This document shows positions 22,507 to 23,123 of a DNA stretch of 23,123 nucleotides, piece after piece. The DNA lies in IMG/VR virus record IMGVR_UViG_3300030389_000128, positions 1,746 to 24,868 of that record; one strand, given 5' to 3'. The stretch is from a virus. The notes beneath the pieces were generated by a model. That model was not told the DNA's origin and searched no databases. It worked only from the letters and a program-made list of their open reading frames with translations. Every line of letters starts with the position of its first letter. Position 1 is the first letter of the stretch. The translations under genes were made by a program, and so were the position numbers.

Positions 22507-22701
22507 TTACCTTCTTTTGCCTCGTAAAGCACTAGATCTTTGTGCTTGTTCTTTTTGTTTTTCATATTCTTCACTTTCAATTTCTGCAAAAGCAGCCCAA
22601 CCTATCATCTCTTCAATAGTAAGAGTCTGACATAACTCAGCAACAGTTTTATGTAATTGTTTTGCTAAAGAGAATAAAAACTGCCAATCTTTATTAGCTT
22701 T
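22507..22701 (-). CDS. T: T domain of the tail assembly chaperone, read by frameshift
   Basis: This 64-codon frame has no ATG, GTG or TTG before its conserved core (first ATG at about codon 32) and begins after a TGA inside the G gene. It therefore needs a shift from the G frame, +1 or equivalently -2. It reads KANKDWQFLFSLAKQLHKTV, then AELCQTLTIEEMIGWAAFAE, and ends in a basic RSSALRGKRR. The TVAEL ... T-x-E-E-x-x-G-W-x-A pattern is typical of T/G-T domains that bind the tape measure. The frame lies between G and H, exactly where T is expected. The fused product would be about 179 residues. Confidence 0.8.
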   Translation of the reverse strand, partial: KANKDWQFLFSLAKQLHKTVAELCQTLTIEEMIGWAAFAEIESEEYEKQKEQAQRSSALRGKRR

Positions 22702-22702
22702 T
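22694..22702 (-). other. Candidate +1 (or -2) translational frameshift site
   Basis: On the minus strand the end of G reads TTG AAA AGC TAA. The AAAA run (22702-22699) lets tRNA-Lys move from AAA to the overlapping AAA one base on, placing the ribosome in the T frame (next codon GCT) just before the G stop TAA. The nearby stop could favour slippage. The exact site and direction (+1 or -2) cannot be fixed from sequence alone. Confidence 0.55.
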
Positions 22703-23047
22703 CAAATCGGCTTTAGCCTCTTTTACCTCCTTATCAGCACCAGCGTTAACCATTGCTAATTGTATTTCTTCAAGAACAGATGATTGAATCTCTCTTCTTA
22801 ATGAAGCTTTATCTCCATCTTGAAAAAGTCTTGTACCATCTTTATCTAAGGCTTTCTCTATCATCATTAACAATGCATAATCATTTAAATCCTCAGAACT
22901 ACTTTTTTTCATTATGCTTTCTCTTTCTGCAATAGTTAATGGATGCCAATAAATGCTAAGAATAATTTCATCATCTTGTTTTACATCATATTTGTAGAGT
23001 TGAGAAACTCCAAACTTGTTTCTTAAAAGGTCAACTGCTCTAGTCAT
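22694..23047 (-). CDS. G: Tail assembly chaperone G
   Basis: This encodes 117 residues. It begins MTRAVDLLRNKFGVSQLYKY, with LSIYWHPLTIAERESIMKKS in the middle and an acidic/basic helical C-terminus (NAGADKEVKEAKADLKS). The first part, a basic/hydrophobic start followed by a beta-rich domain with W-x-P-L-T-x-x-E, matches the G-type chaperones that precede the tape measure in lambda-like tails. G makes up most of the chaperone coat on H; a minor G-T fusion comes from the frameshift near its end. The start is preceded by a hairpin and T-run, with no Shine-Dalgarno visible. Confidence 0.82.
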   Translation of the reverse strand: MTRAVDLLRNKFGVSQLYKYDVKQDDEIILSIYWHPLTIAERESIMKKSSSEDLNDYALLMMIEKALDKDGTRLFQDGDKASLRREIQSSVLEEIQLAMVNAGADKEVKEAKADLKS

Positions 23048-23077
23048 AAAATTAGTATACTTACTTTAGTATACTAA
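23048..23077 (-). terminator. Hairpin before G: attenuator, terminator or operator
   Basis: TTAGTATACT (23052-23061) and AGTATACTAA (23068-23077) form a 10-bp perfect stem with a 6-nt loop. On the minus strand it is followed by TTTT and, at once, the ATG of G. This fits a weak terminator or attenuator lowering G expression below the upstream (major tail) gene. The AGTATACT core is itself palindromic and occurs twice, 14 bp apart, so a protein operator is an alternative. Confidence 0.5.
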
Positions 23078-23121
23078 GCGTTTGCGGTAAATTGGCAAGA
23101 TATTAAGCCAAGAAAGTGTGA
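23074..23121 (-). CDS. C-terminal end of upstream gene, possibly major tail protein (5' partial)
   Basis: A minus-strand frame enters from the right edge and stops at TAG 23074-23076, leaving 15 residues ending GLISCQFTANA. In the lambda order the gene before G is the major tail protein V, and a beta-strand ending like this would fit. The fragment is too short to prove that. Other frames there also stop within the region. Confidence 0.35.
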   Translation of the reverse strand, partial: SHFLGLISCQFTANA

Positions 23122-23123
23122 AG

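Noticed and set aside
1-23123. CRISPR array, tRNA gene, insertion sequence or attachment site
   Set aside because: No regularly spaced short repeats, cloverleaf-like segment, transposase or integrase was found by reading both strands.

Overview
This window is part of the genome of a tailed, lambda-like long-tailed phage (siphovirus) or of an environmental contig from one. It is AT-rich and tightly packed, with 1-8 nt stop/start overlaps between most genes. It carries a family-A DNA polymerase and a full lambda-order tail module (G-T, H, M, L, K, I, J). Many of the accessory proteins resemble ones I recall from marine cyanophages and uncultured Mediterranean phage contigs: the small zinc proteins, the IPGCN/HRDLE protein, the signal-peptide cassette, and short fibre proteins ending in FGD or in a WENDQ-type tail. 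A marine, probably picocyanobacterial, host is therefore the best guess, but this rests on memory rather than a search. No integrase, CRISPR array, tRNA, rRNA or insertion sequence is visible.

There are four transcription blocks. (1) Positions 1-3453, plus strand, form a replication/early block: the end of an unknown gene, a TTG-started small gene, a DNA polymerase with proofreading exonuclease but no 5' nuclease, then a string of small genes that includes a cysteine-containing putative zinc protein, a putative ribbon-helix-helix protein and a NrdR-like zinc ribbon. A 28-residue gene at 2291-2377 links the polymerase to this string. (2) Positions 3435-3945, minus strand, hold two coupled small genes. 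(3) Positions 4011-5792, plus strand, hold a two-helix membrane protein followed by three proteins with signal peptides, an exported-protein cassette. (4) Positions 5898-23123, minus strand, form one long late operon. It starts upstream of the window (probably with the major tail protein) and runs through tail chaperones, tape measure, tail tip, central fibre J, a bank of fibre and receptor-type proteins (C1q-like, PA14-like, a modular 975-residue fibre), and then small membrane and zinc proteins. It ends at a hairpin with a U-rich tail at about 5785-5818.

The late genes make the tail. G and the frameshifted G-T product chaperone tape measure H. M, L, I and K build the tip and J forms the receptor-facing spike. 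The following small genes supply side fibres, fibre-assembly factors and carbohydrate-binding-type heads. Points for a second look are a tail chaperone pair that needs a +1 (or -2) frameshift rather than the lambda -1, an L protein with no cysteines where lambda L carries an iron-sulfur domain, the exported-protein cassette whose third gene has no good start codon, and several short genes (28-58 residues) that a length cut-off would miss.
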